Shown here: positions 1 through 8,853 of the stretch, one piece after another
Layout of the letters: the number at the start of each line of letters is the position of its first letter
How positions within the stretch are numbered: the stretch's first letter is position 1
DNA from: an uncultured Mycoplasmatota bacterium
GTDB lineage: Bacteria > Bacillota_I > Bacilli_A > Mycoplasmatales > Mycoplasmoidaceae
Length of the DNA stretch: 21,796 bases
Assembly: GCA_949527715.1 (NCBI GenBank)
Contig: CATEWF010000012.1
Coordinates: 1 to 21,796 of the forward strand
Direction: 5' to 3'
Made by a program: the position numbers and the translations under genes
Notes under the pieces: generated by a model
Told to the model about the DNA's origin: nothing
The model's input: only the letters and a program-made list of their open reading frames with translations
The model's database searches: none

Positions 1-13
1 ATTTTTTTGTCAT
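1..13 (-). CDS. First codons of a surface-type protein gene, cut by the window edge
   Basis: Only the start is in the window: an ATG at 13-11 on the minus strand followed by Thr-Lys-Lys codons. The call rests on its upstream region. It has an SD-like AGAGAGG about 8 bases before the ATG and a TATAAT hexamer ending 26 bases before it. This is the same layout and nearly the same sequence as in front of the 763-aa protein starting at 2394. It is probably a tandem relative of that protein, lying immediately downstream of it. The product cannot be named. Confidence 0.55.
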
Positions 14-44
14 ATTTTTCCTCTCTCTAATTGCAATTATTATA
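14..44 (-). promoter_or_regulatory. Promoter -10 box and Shine-Dalgarno site of the left-edge gene
   Basis: On the minus strand a TATAAT (39-44) is followed by a purine-rich AGAGAGGAAAAA run next to the ATG at 13. The preceding bases are an A-run. No clear -35 box is present, which is common in Mollicutes. The distance from -10 to ATG equals that of the gene starting at 2394. Confidence 0.6.
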
Positions 45-102
45 CTGTTTTTTTTAACAAAACTTTAAGATTGTAATGGTGATAAAAAGTTAATAATAAA
101 CT

Positions 103-2394
103 TTATCATTCATGAGGAACAAAATATAATGATTCATCAGAAAAACTAAATGTTGGTAAAGATACATAACTAGCACAAGCATACCCTTCAATATCTGTAT
201 TAGTATTGATATTAAATTTAATTTTTTCTTGGTGTGAAAAATCGTCATAAAAAAACTTAGGTATATAATCACCAGTAGAATCATCACGTTCAAATTTAAA
301 TTTTAACATTTCATATATAGTATCAGATCGAGGTGTAGAAGGATCAAAATTATCAATAGAAAATTTAGGAGTTATATAATTTGTACAGAAACTTTTTGGG
401 CCGTATTCTTTACTAAGTGAACACGATTTTTCAGGATCAGTAGTGGAAATAGCGAAATCTTTTAAGTCAAAATGTTCAACTTCTTTAGACGTACCAGTAC
501 ATTCACCATCCACATAATCTAAAAAATGAAAATTAACTGACCCATCAATTCTTATATTACAACTCATCTCAAAGAATTCACCAAAACATTTGCAAAACTC
601 ATCTTGTAACTCAAAAATATTTTCTAAAGAAAATATGTTAGCTGCTTTCTCAGGGTGAAGTTCAAAATATCTTCTAGTAGAATCAAGATTAAATTGAGAA
701 ATCTCAAAGTGTATATCGCTAACATTAATTTCATAATTTATTCTACCCTCTAAACTGTGATATTTACCAGAGATAAAATCATATGCATCTCTATGATAAA
801 TGGTTGATTGACCAGTAATTGTAGTTAAATTATCAGATTTCAAATTCAATGAATATTTTGTGATACAAGGACTACGATCTAATGTATCAGGGTTACGAGC
901 ACAACCTTGGTCATCCAAAAATAACAACAAACCCTTTTTACCATTATAAAAAGCAAAATCAGGATTGTATGGGTCGTTTGTCTCAGTGGGTATACACGTA
1001 TTAGAATATCCTTGTGCTGATGAAAAATATCAATTAATATTAGTATTAACTGCCGCATTGAGAACAGGCACTCTTATTGAAATGTCAGTAACATGACCAT
1101 GACTATCTTTAATATATGAAATTTCTGACGAACCAAAATCATCTTGCGGATAAAACAAAAGATTGTCTTTTTTAAGTGGGTCTTTATTTTTACTTAACCA
1201 AAATTGGATATCAGCAATAGATAAAGGATTGCCATCAAATCCTAAAAAAGTAAAACGACTTAGAGGAATAATTATATCTTTGTATGAATCGCCATCAAAT
1301 ATATCATAAGCTTTTGAATATTTAATTTTCTTACCAGATTCATCAACAAACTCTCGTCAATTTATATTTTCAGTATCAATTTTTATTTTATAAAAATTAG
1401 GAAACTCAAAATCTGTAGAATTAACAGGCTGTATAGGAACATTCTTATCAAACTGAATTTTATTTGATGTTTTTCCATACATTTCAAGAGTAGTACTATC
1501 TAAAGTAATTTCATTATTTTCACATGATAATTCATAATGTGCAGGAATTGTGTTATCTGCAGATAAAGGAATATATTCTAAATATATATCATCAAAAAAA
1601 GAATTTTTTGAAAAAGCAAAATTTATTGTTCCTTTATTGAAACTGCCAGGTATGCCAGTAATGGAACAAGAAGGAAAAGAGATTTCACAATTATCATTTA
1701 TTATAGCATTAGATAATTCAACTTCAGATGTAAAAGAATGGGTTTCCCTAAAGTAAGGATCTGCAAGAGAAGAGTTTTGACAATTTAAAGTAACTTTACC
1801 TGAAATTTGCATTTTTACTAGACCTCTTTCTCAAGTATATGCTTTTTGTAAAAAAGAAAAATAAGGTTTTTTAGCAAATAAATTGTTATGTTTCAACAAT
1901 TGAGATATAGACATTTTATTATTATTTTGTAATAATAGCTCATCTATATCTTGAGAATGATTGGCACTATACCCAAGATACGGAATAAATTTATCAATTG
2001 TATGAATTGATGTTAAAGAAACGCTTTCCACTGATAAATATCTTGTGGCAGCACCATATGATTGTGTCGAGGAATCATCAAAAGATGAAGTTTTATCATT
2101 AGATTGTCCTGAAATATCATACCCTTCTTGACTATCTGAAAGAGGAAAAATAGGTGATGCAAACAGAGCATTAGGAGGTAAATCTGAATATCCGTCATTT
2201 AAATTCAAAGTCGATGAAATGCTTGTTTTATCAAAATCATTAAGATTACTTTTCTTCGAAATTTTAAATGGATTATTTTTGACATCAGTTGTTGAGTCAT
2301 TCTGATTTGTTGAAATTATATTAGTAACCGGAGCGCAAACTAGTGAAAACGTTGATGCAGCAAACAACACTTTTTTAATGTATTTTTTATTCAT
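103..2394 (-). CDS. Secreted surface protein of unknown function, 763 aa
   Basis: This is one continuous code-4 reading frame, with TGA read as Trp at positions including 1831, 1327, 1030 and 106; the true stop is TAA at 103-105. The N-terminus (MNKKYIKKVLFAASTFSLVC) is a lysine-rich start plus hydrophobic core, so a Sec signal peptide. The Cys at residue 20 has no good lipobox before it (S-L-V-C), so secretion or membrane anchoring by the uncleaved signal is as likely as lipoprotein processing. The mature part is rich in Ser, Asn and Asp, begins with a low-complexity Ser/Asn/Asp stretch (about residues 30-115) and then looks like beta-rich globular sequence. It has scattered Cys residues, unusual for a mycoplasma surface protein. 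I recognise no domain. The start is supported by an SD-like AGAGAGG and a TATAAT box. It is probably a surface antigen or adhesin-like protein; that is inference. Confidence 0.85.
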
Positions 2395-2425
2395 ATTTTT
2401 TTCCTCTCTTTACATAACTATTATA
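2395..2425 (-). promoter_or_regulatory. Promoter -10 box and Shine-Dalgarno site of the 763-aa surface protein
   Basis: The minus strand shows TATAAT (2420-2425) preceded by an A-run and followed by AAAGAGAGGAAAAAAAT directly before the ATG. It closely resembles positions 14-44, with the same 26-base distance from -10 box to start codon. Confidence 0.6.
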
Positions 2426-2938
2426 CTTTTTTTTCAACAATTTTTTAAATAAAATAATAATAAAAAAATCAATTAAATTTTTGATGAATTCCTATGAATC
2501 AATATTAAAATTAGTTGTTGAATGAAAACTATTAAACGAATTTACCAATGACACCATACAAATGTTACACTATCTATTAATAAATAAAGAAATTGATGAA
2601 TTACTCAATTGATAAAAACAAAGAACATCAGAGGCTAATCAATAGAAATAAATAACTAGAATTAATTAGAATTAATAAACTTATAAAAAGAAAACTTCCT
2701 AAATAAACAAATTTTACAAATATGTCAACAAAAAATGAATAAAGTTATAGAGTGGAGAAACTTGAACAAATAATAAAGATTTTATGCAATTTATAGGTGA
2801 TTATCCATCTTTAATGCATAGTTATTATTAATTAATAGCTAAGTTAGTTAAAAATATTCACATCTATTGGTTAACTATTTAATTCAGTTTATGTATTTTA
2901 TTCAAAAAAACAATTAGTAGGAAGTAGAATATATCAAT
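2426..2938. other. Long non-coding or decayed stretch between two surface-protein genes
   Basis: About 510 bases with no sizeable open frame in any reading under code 4 except one 43-codon ORF (2484-2615). Short peptide-like segments in different frames, such as QFIGDYPSLMHSYY near 2785-2830, are broken by stops and suggest a gene remnant. No terminal inverted repeats or recognisable transposase motifs were seen. The last bases hold the start region of the lipoprotein at 2939, where GGAAG lies about 15 bases upstream of the ATG, rather far for an SD site. Confidence 0.4.
2484..2615 (+). pseudogene. 43-codon ORF, possibly the relic of a decayed gene
   Basis: ATG to TAA in code 4, with two TGA (Trp) codons. 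The peptide begins MNSYESILKLVVEWKLLNEF and ends with a charged helix-like stretch (NKEIDELLNW). Immediately downstream, in another frame, a Lys/Arg/Asn-rich stretch continues in similar style before meeting stops, as expected if a longer gene suffered a frameshift. There is no clear SD site. I do not recognise a family. It could equally be a chance ORF in AT-rich DNA. Confidence 0.25.
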
Positions 2939-4357
2939 ATGAATAAAAAATTAATTAAAACTATTGCAAGTATTACTTGTTGTTTAGGGATATTAACATC
3001 ATTCCCGTTTGTTACTAGTTGCAACAGCCAAGAACCAAAAGAACAAGGGTTAACAATAACATATAGCAATTCATTGACTGGTAATTCCTACCAATTATCA
3101 TTCGAAGCTGGCAGCATAACTGAGGACGGAGCAATAGGTCCATATGATCATTTATTTTCTGTAAAAGACAACAATAAAAACCCAATTAAAATTAATGATC
3201 TTAAATGAATCTTTTTTGATGCCTCTACTGGCAAAAAGATCAATTGATTGTCAATAAAAAAAGACTCTATCGATGAATATTCAGGAATACTTGTTTGTAA
3301 TGCTACAAATTTACCTGTAACAACAAGTGAAATAACAAGACATTCAATACGTATACAAGCACAAAATTCTTCTTGTTATGGTAGACTTAATAACCCCTTA
3401 AGCATATCATTAACTCAACCAGAACTTACTTCAATTAATGTTTCAACTAATATAAAACAAATAGAAATTGATCCATTTTCACAGGGACAATATGAAAATT
3501 TATTAATTAATGCGGTTGCAATACCTTGACAAGCAAGTCATTCTTTTAATTGAACAATAAGAACCGGTAATGAACCAGCTCCTAATTGATTACATATCAA
3601 TCCATTTAATAATGCTTATGAATTATCTTGAGATGCTACATCTGTAGCAAAAACATCTGGTGAGTATGAAGTTAAAATACATGCTTCATCTGGTACCATT
3701 TTTTCAAATGAAGTTAGTTTTTTATTAAAAGTTAAAACTGGTACTATAATTCCCGATTCTTATTTAGATATTGATGGTACTAATTGTTTAGGTGTTAGAG
3801 AGGATTTAACAGATGCAGAAATTACTTCACTTAAAAATGATGGATATGATGAAATCGAAATTCCTGATTTTGTTACAAGCATACCTTATGGAGCATTTTT
3901 GCTTGGTCGAACTTTTACAACTGAAAAATGAAATTTTGTTAAAAAATTATCATTTGAAAAAAACTCTGAATTAACCTCAATTGCTCAATTTGCTTTAAGT
4001 GGTGAAGAAAATAATCCACAACCATTTGAAATATATGATTTTTCAAATTGTGAAAAATTAACAACTATTGATAATTGTTTAAAGGATAACGTAATTTCTA
4101 AACTTTATCTTCCTGCATCAATAAATTCTATTAACAATCTTGCTTTTACACATACAAAAATTGAAGAAATTTGATTTACTGATATTCCAACTTCATATAC
4201 AGAATGAGATACACAAGCATTTGGTAATATTGTAGATGATGGTCAAATTCACTACATTCATTTTATGAATGGTCAACCTCAGGGATACCAGGAGTTTATT
4301 AATTGCTTACACGAAAAATGTGGATTGTCAGATAAATGACAAATTGCTATTAATTAA
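2939..4357 (+). CDS. BspA-like leucine-rich-repeat lipoprotein, 472 aa
   Basis: A single code-4 frame with many in-frame TGA (Trp) codons, for example at 3206, 3245, 3527 and 4337, ending at TAA 4355-4357. The N-terminus is a classical Mollicute lipoprotein signal: Lys-rich start, hydrophobic core, then V-T-S-C with the modified Cys at residue 28. It should be tethered by lipid to the outer face of the membrane. The middle (about 30-270) is beta-rich and unrecognised, possibly Ig-like. From about residue 280 there are repeats of the BspA/LRR_5 kind: EIPDFVTSIPYGAF, LSFEKNSELTSIAQFAL, FSNCEKLTTIDNCL, LYLPASINSINNLAF. BspA-type proteins in other bacteria and protists act in adhesion; a similar role here is inference. 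It stands alone, transcribed away from the minus-strand surface locus. Confidence 0.85.
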
Positions 4358-4615
4358 AATAGAAAATTTCATTTTACCAAAATACAATTTTTAATAATTT
4401 AGCTTTATAAATTTTTTAATAAATAGTACTATATTTATTAACTTTTCTCTTGCATTAACTAAATTAACTATATTTTTAATGTTCATAGTACAGTTTCTTA
4501 ATATATTAATTTTAAAATTAGTTTAAATCTAACTATCGACTTTTTTGTATTGTTAAAAAATTGATTATTGTTTTCTTATATCTTATAAATATTATTTATA
4601 ATTTAAACTATTAAT
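4358..4615 (+). promoter_or_regulatory. Intergenic region with the predicted promoter of the purine operon
   Basis: The gap between the lipoprotein gene and purN is very AT-rich. A TATAAT hexamer sits at 4597-4602, only 13 bases before the purN ATG (4616), so the transcript would be nearly leaderless; no SD site is present. The -35 position (about 4574) has no good match. I looked for a folded leader such as a purine or PRPP riboswitch and for an intrinsic terminator of the lipoprotein gene, and saw neither. Confidence 0.4.
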
Positions 4616-5212
4616 ATGAAAAACATCGCAGTTTTTGTTTCTGGTGGTGGAACAAATTTACAAACAATTATAAACAATGCTAAGAAGTCTAAAAACTATA
4701 AAATTGCTTTAGTTATTTCCAATAAAGAAAAAGCTTATGGTTTGATAAGAGCTAAAAAAGCATACATTCCTAATTTGTATATTAGAAGCAAAGAAACTTC
4801 TAAAATTTTATCTGCATTATCAAAATATAAAATAGATTACATTGTGCTTGCTGGATATTTAGCGATAATAGATTCTAAAATTATTAAAAAATATCAAAAC
4901 AAGATTTTAAATATCCATCCATCTTTAATTCCTTCTTTCTGTGGTCCAGGCATGTATGGAATCCATGTCCATGAAGCAGTAATTAAATCCGGCGTCAAAA
5001 CAAGTGGTTGCACAACACACTTTGTGAATGAAAAAGTTGATGGTGGGGCAATAATTATGCAGAAAACAGTTCCTGTATATTATGAAGACACTCCAGAAAT
5101 TCTTCAAAAAAGGATATTAAAGTATGAACATCAAATATTAGTTGAATCAATTAATTTATTGGTAAAAAACAAATTAAAAGTAATTAACGGAAGGACAAAA
5201 ATATTAAAGTAA
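4616..5212 (+). CDS. purN: Phosphoribosylglycinamide formyltransferase, 198 aa
   Basis: Cytosolic enzyme of de novo purine synthesis: transfers a formyl group from 10-formyltetrahydrofolate to GAR, giving FGAR. The sequence shows the family start (MKNIAVFVSGGGTNLQTII, the phosphate-binding Gly loop), an Asn-Ile-His-Pro-Ser-Leu-Ile-Pro segment carrying the catalytic Asn/His, and VDGGAIIMQ, which corresponds to the catalytic Asp region of E. coli PurN. Length is normal for the family (about 190-210 aa). It is first in a tight operon, with only 2 bases between its stop and purH. It has no TGA codon, so it is intact in either genetic code. Trp is absent. Confidence 0.95.
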   Translation: MKNIAVFVSGGGTNLQTIINNAKKSKNYKIALVISNKEKAYGLIRAKKAYIPNLYIRSKETSKILSALSKYKIDYIVLAGYLAIIDSKIIKKYQNKILNIHPSLIPSFCGPGMYGIHVHEAVIKSGVKTSGCTTHFVNEKVDGGAIIMQKTVPVYYEDTPEILQKRILKYEHQILVESINLLVKNKLKVINGRTKILK

Positions 5213-5214
5213 TT

Positions 5215-6720
5215 ATGAAAAAAAGAGCATTAATAAGTGTATTTAAAAAAGATAGGGTTGTAGAATTAGCAAAATTCTTAGTCTCTCAGGATGTTGAAGT
5301 CATTTCAACTGGAGGAACTTTTAAATATTTAAAAGAAAATGATGTGCCAGTGACAGAAATTAGTGAAATCACAAATTTCCCTGAAATGTTAGATGGTAGA
5401 GTAAAAACTTTACATCCGAATGTTCATGGTGGAATTCTTGCTATTAGAGACAACAAACAACACATGGATACAATCAATCAACACAATATCGGTTTAATTG
5501 ATTATGTTATTGTTAATCTTTATCCGTTTTTTGAAAAAGTTAAAGAAAATTTATCTTTTGAACAAAAAGTCGAATTCATTGATATCGGCGGTCCAACTAT
5601 GTTGAGATCTGCGGCTAAAAATTTTAAAGATGTAACTGTTATTTGTGATCCGGATGATTATCAATTAGTAATGAACGAAATCATCAACAAGGGATCAACT
5701 TCGATTGAAACAAGACAAATGTTAGCTTCTAAAGTATTCAACTTAACAACTGCATATGATGCAGCTATTTGTAACTTCTTATCAAAAGATGAATTCCCTA
5801 AATATCTTTCTGTTTCATATGTCAAGAAGCAACCTCTAAGATATGGCGAAAACCCTCATCAATCTGCTTGCTTCTACGAAGATACAGTAAGAAAAGGAGC
5901 AATGAATAGCTTTGAAATTCTTAATGGCAAGCAATTATCATATAACAATTTTAAAGATGTTGATATTGCTTGAAAATCAGTTTGTGAATTTGAACCAAAC
6001 GAATGTGCATGTTGTGCTTTAAAACACAACACTCCATGTGGATTTGCTATTGGTTCATCTGTATATGATTCATATATGAAAGCTTACAATGTCGACTCTA
6101 CTTCAATTTTCGGTGGTATTGTTGCATTTAATAATACCGTTACAGCAGATGTAGCTACTGAAATGTCAAAAATTTTCTTAGAAGTTATTTGTGCTCCTGA
6201 TTATGAACCAGAAGCACTAGAAATTTTAAGAAAAAAGAAAAACTTAAGGGTTCTTAAATTTAATTCTAAACCAACAAACAACCATGCATACATTAGTGTT
6301 GATGGCGGTATTATGGTTCAAAGTGAAGACTTGAATTCAAAAGAAGAATATAAAGTTGTAACTAAAATAGCACCAACACAAGAACAAATGAAAGATTTAA
6401 AATTTGCTATGAAAGTAGTTAAATATGTAAAATCAAACGCTATTGTTGTAGCAAACAACGGAGTAGCTTGTGGCATAGGTGGTGGTCAAGTTAACAGAAT
6501 TTGACCTACGCAAGATGCTTTAAGAAGAGGAGTAGGGGCTACTGTTTTAGCTTCTGATGCTTTCTTTCCATTTAGGGATGTAGTTGATACATGTGCTAAA
6601 TATGGAATTAAAGCCATCATTCAACCTGGTGGTTCATTAAGGGATCAAGAATCTATTGATGCTGCTAACGAACACGGTATTGCAATGATTTTTACAGGAA
6701 TAAGACATTTTAAACATTAG
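5215..6720 (+). CDS. purH: Bifunctional AICAR transformylase / IMP cyclohydrolase, 501 aa
   Basis: Catalyses the last two steps to IMP: formylation of AICAR, then ring closure of FAICAR. The N-terminal MGS-like cyclohydrolase domain (about 1-190) shows STGGTFKYL, FPEMLDGRVKTLHPNVHGG and the FIDIGGPTMLRSAAKN segment. The C-terminal transformylase domain shows LRYGENPHQSACFY, KHNTPCG, SIFGGIVAFN, a KSNAIVVA segment and the GIGGGQVNRIWPT loop, then SDAFFPFRD and a typical C-terminus (QPGGSLRDQE...TGIRHFKH). Trp in WKSV and in IWPT is encoded by TGA (5971 and 6502), so the gene is whole only under code 4. Length is normal. Two-base gaps separate it from purN upstream and purD downstream. Confidence 0.95.
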
Positions 6721-6722
6721 TT

Positions 6723-7970
6723 ATGAAAATATTATTAATTGGATCAGGTGGTCGTGAACATGCATTAGCATGAAAGATGGCTCAAAATAAGAAAGTTACG
6801 AAAATATATGTCGCTCCAGGGAATGCCGGGACAGCTATTGAAAACAAATGTGAGAATGTATCTTTACATTCAAACAATGAATATGTTAAGTTTGCTAAAA
6901 CTAATAAAATTGATTTAACTGTTGTTGGTCCTGAAGTTCCATTAGTTGATGGAGTGGTAGATTTATTTAAAAAGAATAAATTAAAAATCTTTGGACCAAA
7001 CAAAAAAGCAGCTCAATTAGAAGGAAGTAAAGTTTTTGCAAAAAAATTTATGCAAAAACATAATATTCCTACAGCAAAGTTTGGTAGTTTTACAAATCCA
7101 AAATCTGCTATCAAATATTTAAAAGAAAAATGTGATTTTCCAATAGTTATTAAAGCTGATGGATTAGCTGCTGGTAAAGGTGTAGAAATTTGTCCTAATT
7201 TAAAATCAGCTATTAATTCTATAAATGAATTCATGGTTAAAAATATCTTTAAAACAGCAGGCAATAAAGTTGTTATTGAAGAATTCTTAGAAGGACCAGA
7301 AGCTTCTATCATTTGTATTACTGATGGTAATACTATATATCCTTTTATTTCTTCAAAAGATCATAAGCAAGTATTTGATAATGATAAAGGTCCTAACACT
7401 GGTGGAATGGGTGCAATATGTCCAAACCCTTTTGTGACTAAAGCAGTTTTAAATGCTTTTAGTAAACAAATAATGATTCCAACTTTACACGGTCTTAAAA
7501 AAGACAAAATTGATTTTATGGGTTTTATCTTTTTTGGAATAATGATCACTAAAAAAGGTCCTAAACTTCTTGAATACAATGTAAGAATGGGTGATCCAGA
7601 AACTGAATCTATTTTACCATTATTAAAAAATGATTTAGTTGATGTATTTTATAAAGCACTAAACAAAAAATTAAAGGATGTTAAATTGTCTTGAGAAAAG
7701 AAAGCATCAATTAATGTTGTTTTATGCTCTAAAGGTTATCCTAAAAAAGCTGAAACAGGAAAAATAATTACAATTAATAAATTAAAGAATTCTAAAATTT
7801 TCTTTGCAGGTACTAAACTTGAAAATAAAAAACTAATCACAAGTGGAGGAAGAGTTTTATCAGTTGTTTCTTCAGGAAAAACTTTATCTGAAGCAACAAA
7901 AAAAGTTTATGCTGATATCAAGAACATAAACTTTTCAGGAATGCATTATCGTAAAGATATTAATAAGTAA
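6723..7970 (+). CDS. purD: Phosphoribosylamine-glycine ligase (GAR synthetase), 415 aa
   Basis: ATP-grasp enzyme joining phosphoribosylamine and glycine to form GAR, the substrate of PurN. Landmarks in order: GSGGREHALAWK at the N-terminus (Trp encoded by TGA at 6771), APGNAGTA, VVGPEVPLVDGVVD, the PIVIKADGLAAGKGV ATP-binding strand, EEFLEGPEASI, a QVFDNDKGPNTGGMGA loop, and LEYNVRMGDPETE with the metal-binding Glu/Asn pair. A second TGA Trp lies at 7692. The chosen ATG at 6723 puts the Gly-rich loop at the usual place and leaves 2 bases after the purH stop. Length is normal (about 420). It is last in the purN-purH-purD operon; the other pur genes are not in this window. Confidence 0.95.
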
Positions 7971-8028
7971 TTTTTAAAAATATTTTTTAAACAATATTTG
8001 TATAATTCAAAAAACATATTGTTTTATT
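7971..8028 (+). promoter_or_regulatory. Promoter of the restriction-modification operon with an inverted repeat over the -10 box
   Basis: A TATAAT hexamer lies at 8001-8006, 22 bases before the methyltransferase ATG. It is flanked by a perfect 9-base inverted repeat, AAACAATAT (7989-7997) and ATATTGTTT (8016-8024), separated by 18 bases. The arrangement would suit an operator for a dimeric repressor, but AT-rich DNA gives such repeats by chance fairly often. No SD site precedes the ATG. Confidence 0.45.
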
Positions 8029-8853
8029 ATGACCTCAAACAAAACACTAAAAACAAAAGGAATGGTGCAAAATGATGAATTTTTTACAAAACGTGAAGTT
8101 GTTTTAAAACAATGCTTACCATTAAAAAAAATCCTAAAAGGCAAAAAAATAATATGTCCTTGTGACACAAAAAATAGCGAATATTATAAGGTTTTGCATA
8201 ACGAATGGAAATTGGATGTTGATTTAGCTCCACCTGGTGGAGGTTTGAAACATAATTTTTTCTCTGTTGATTATTCTAAATACGATTTTGTAATAACTAA
8301 CATTCCATTCTCACTTGTCAATGATTTTTTCTCATTAATGATAAAAAATAAATGCAAATATTCGATACTATGTCCTTGGTTGTTCATAGGAAATAAATTT
8401 TTCTTAAAAAATATGCTTAATAGCTCTTTTTGATCTGCATCTTTTTCATCTGACTGAAAAAATACTACGAAAAAGGTTTGTTGTAGGTTCCATACAAATA
8501 TAAAAGATATATATATATATACAAAACACAATAAAAAATTAACAGGAAAAATTAGTGATTTTGATAATGTAAAAATGAAATCTCCTATTGTTAGGACTGG
8601 TTTCCATTTTCAAGATTTTCAATGTAAACCAGAAGAATGAGAATTCCTTCAACAATATGCAAAACCCGGCGTAAGATCTGTCAGTTGTTACTATCTATAT
8701 ATTCCTAATGCTCCGTTTATAAAACAAAGAATTTGGCAATTGTCAGAATTACCGACTTTCATTAAATATCTAAAAAAATATGCCCCTTACATAAAAGATG
8801 TTATTTCTTTAACTACAAAAATGTGGAAAGAATGAAAGGAGCAAAATGATTAA
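8029..8853 (+). CDS. EcoRI-family adenine-specific DNA methyltransferase, 274 aa
   Basis: Predicted N6-adenine methyltransferase of a type II restriction-modification system. Motifs: DEFFTKREVV near residue 15, CPCDTKNSEYYKV (41-54), and the catalytic motif IV YDFVITNIPFSL with N-I-P-F at 91-94. This resembles the EcoRI methylase family (NPPF in M.EcoRI), with the second position changed to Ile. The rest of the protein is read through TGA Trp codons at 8431, 8455, about 8638 and 8833. It is shorter than M.EcoRI (about 326 aa). Four of its eight Trp codons are TGG, much more than in neighbouring core genes, a hint of acquired DNA. An (AT)7 run lies inside it at 8507-8521. The last 8 bases overlap the nuclease gene. 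The family call is fairly secure; the target site is not known. Confidence 0.8.
8507..8521 (+). repeat. AT dinucleotide run inside the methyltransferase gene
   Basis: Fifteen bases of alternating A and T encoding Ile-Tyr-Ile-Tyr in the C-terminal half of the methyltransferase. A gain or loss of one unit would shift the frame. In DNA this AT-rich it may simply be chance. Confidence 0.6.

Noticed and set aside
1550..1756. Plus-strand ORF of 68 codons opposite the surface protein.
   Set aside because: It is a mirror of the real minus-strand coding sequence, with no SD or recognisable motif.
4358..4615. Purine or PRPP riboswitch before the purine operon.
   Set aside because: The sequence is nearly pure A/T without paired helices, and the -10 box lies only 13 bases from the ATG, leaving no leader.
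5971..6075. purH, purD, uvrA, fumC and others seem broken into fragments by TGA codons, as if pseudogenes.
   Set aside because: The fragments are all in one frame, the breaks are only TGA, and the TGA falls at conserved Trp positions. The organism reads UGA as Trp.
8271..8531. Minus-strand ORF of 86 codons opposite the methyltransferase.
   Set aside because: It is opposite methylase motif IV and the AT run; no motif or start signal.
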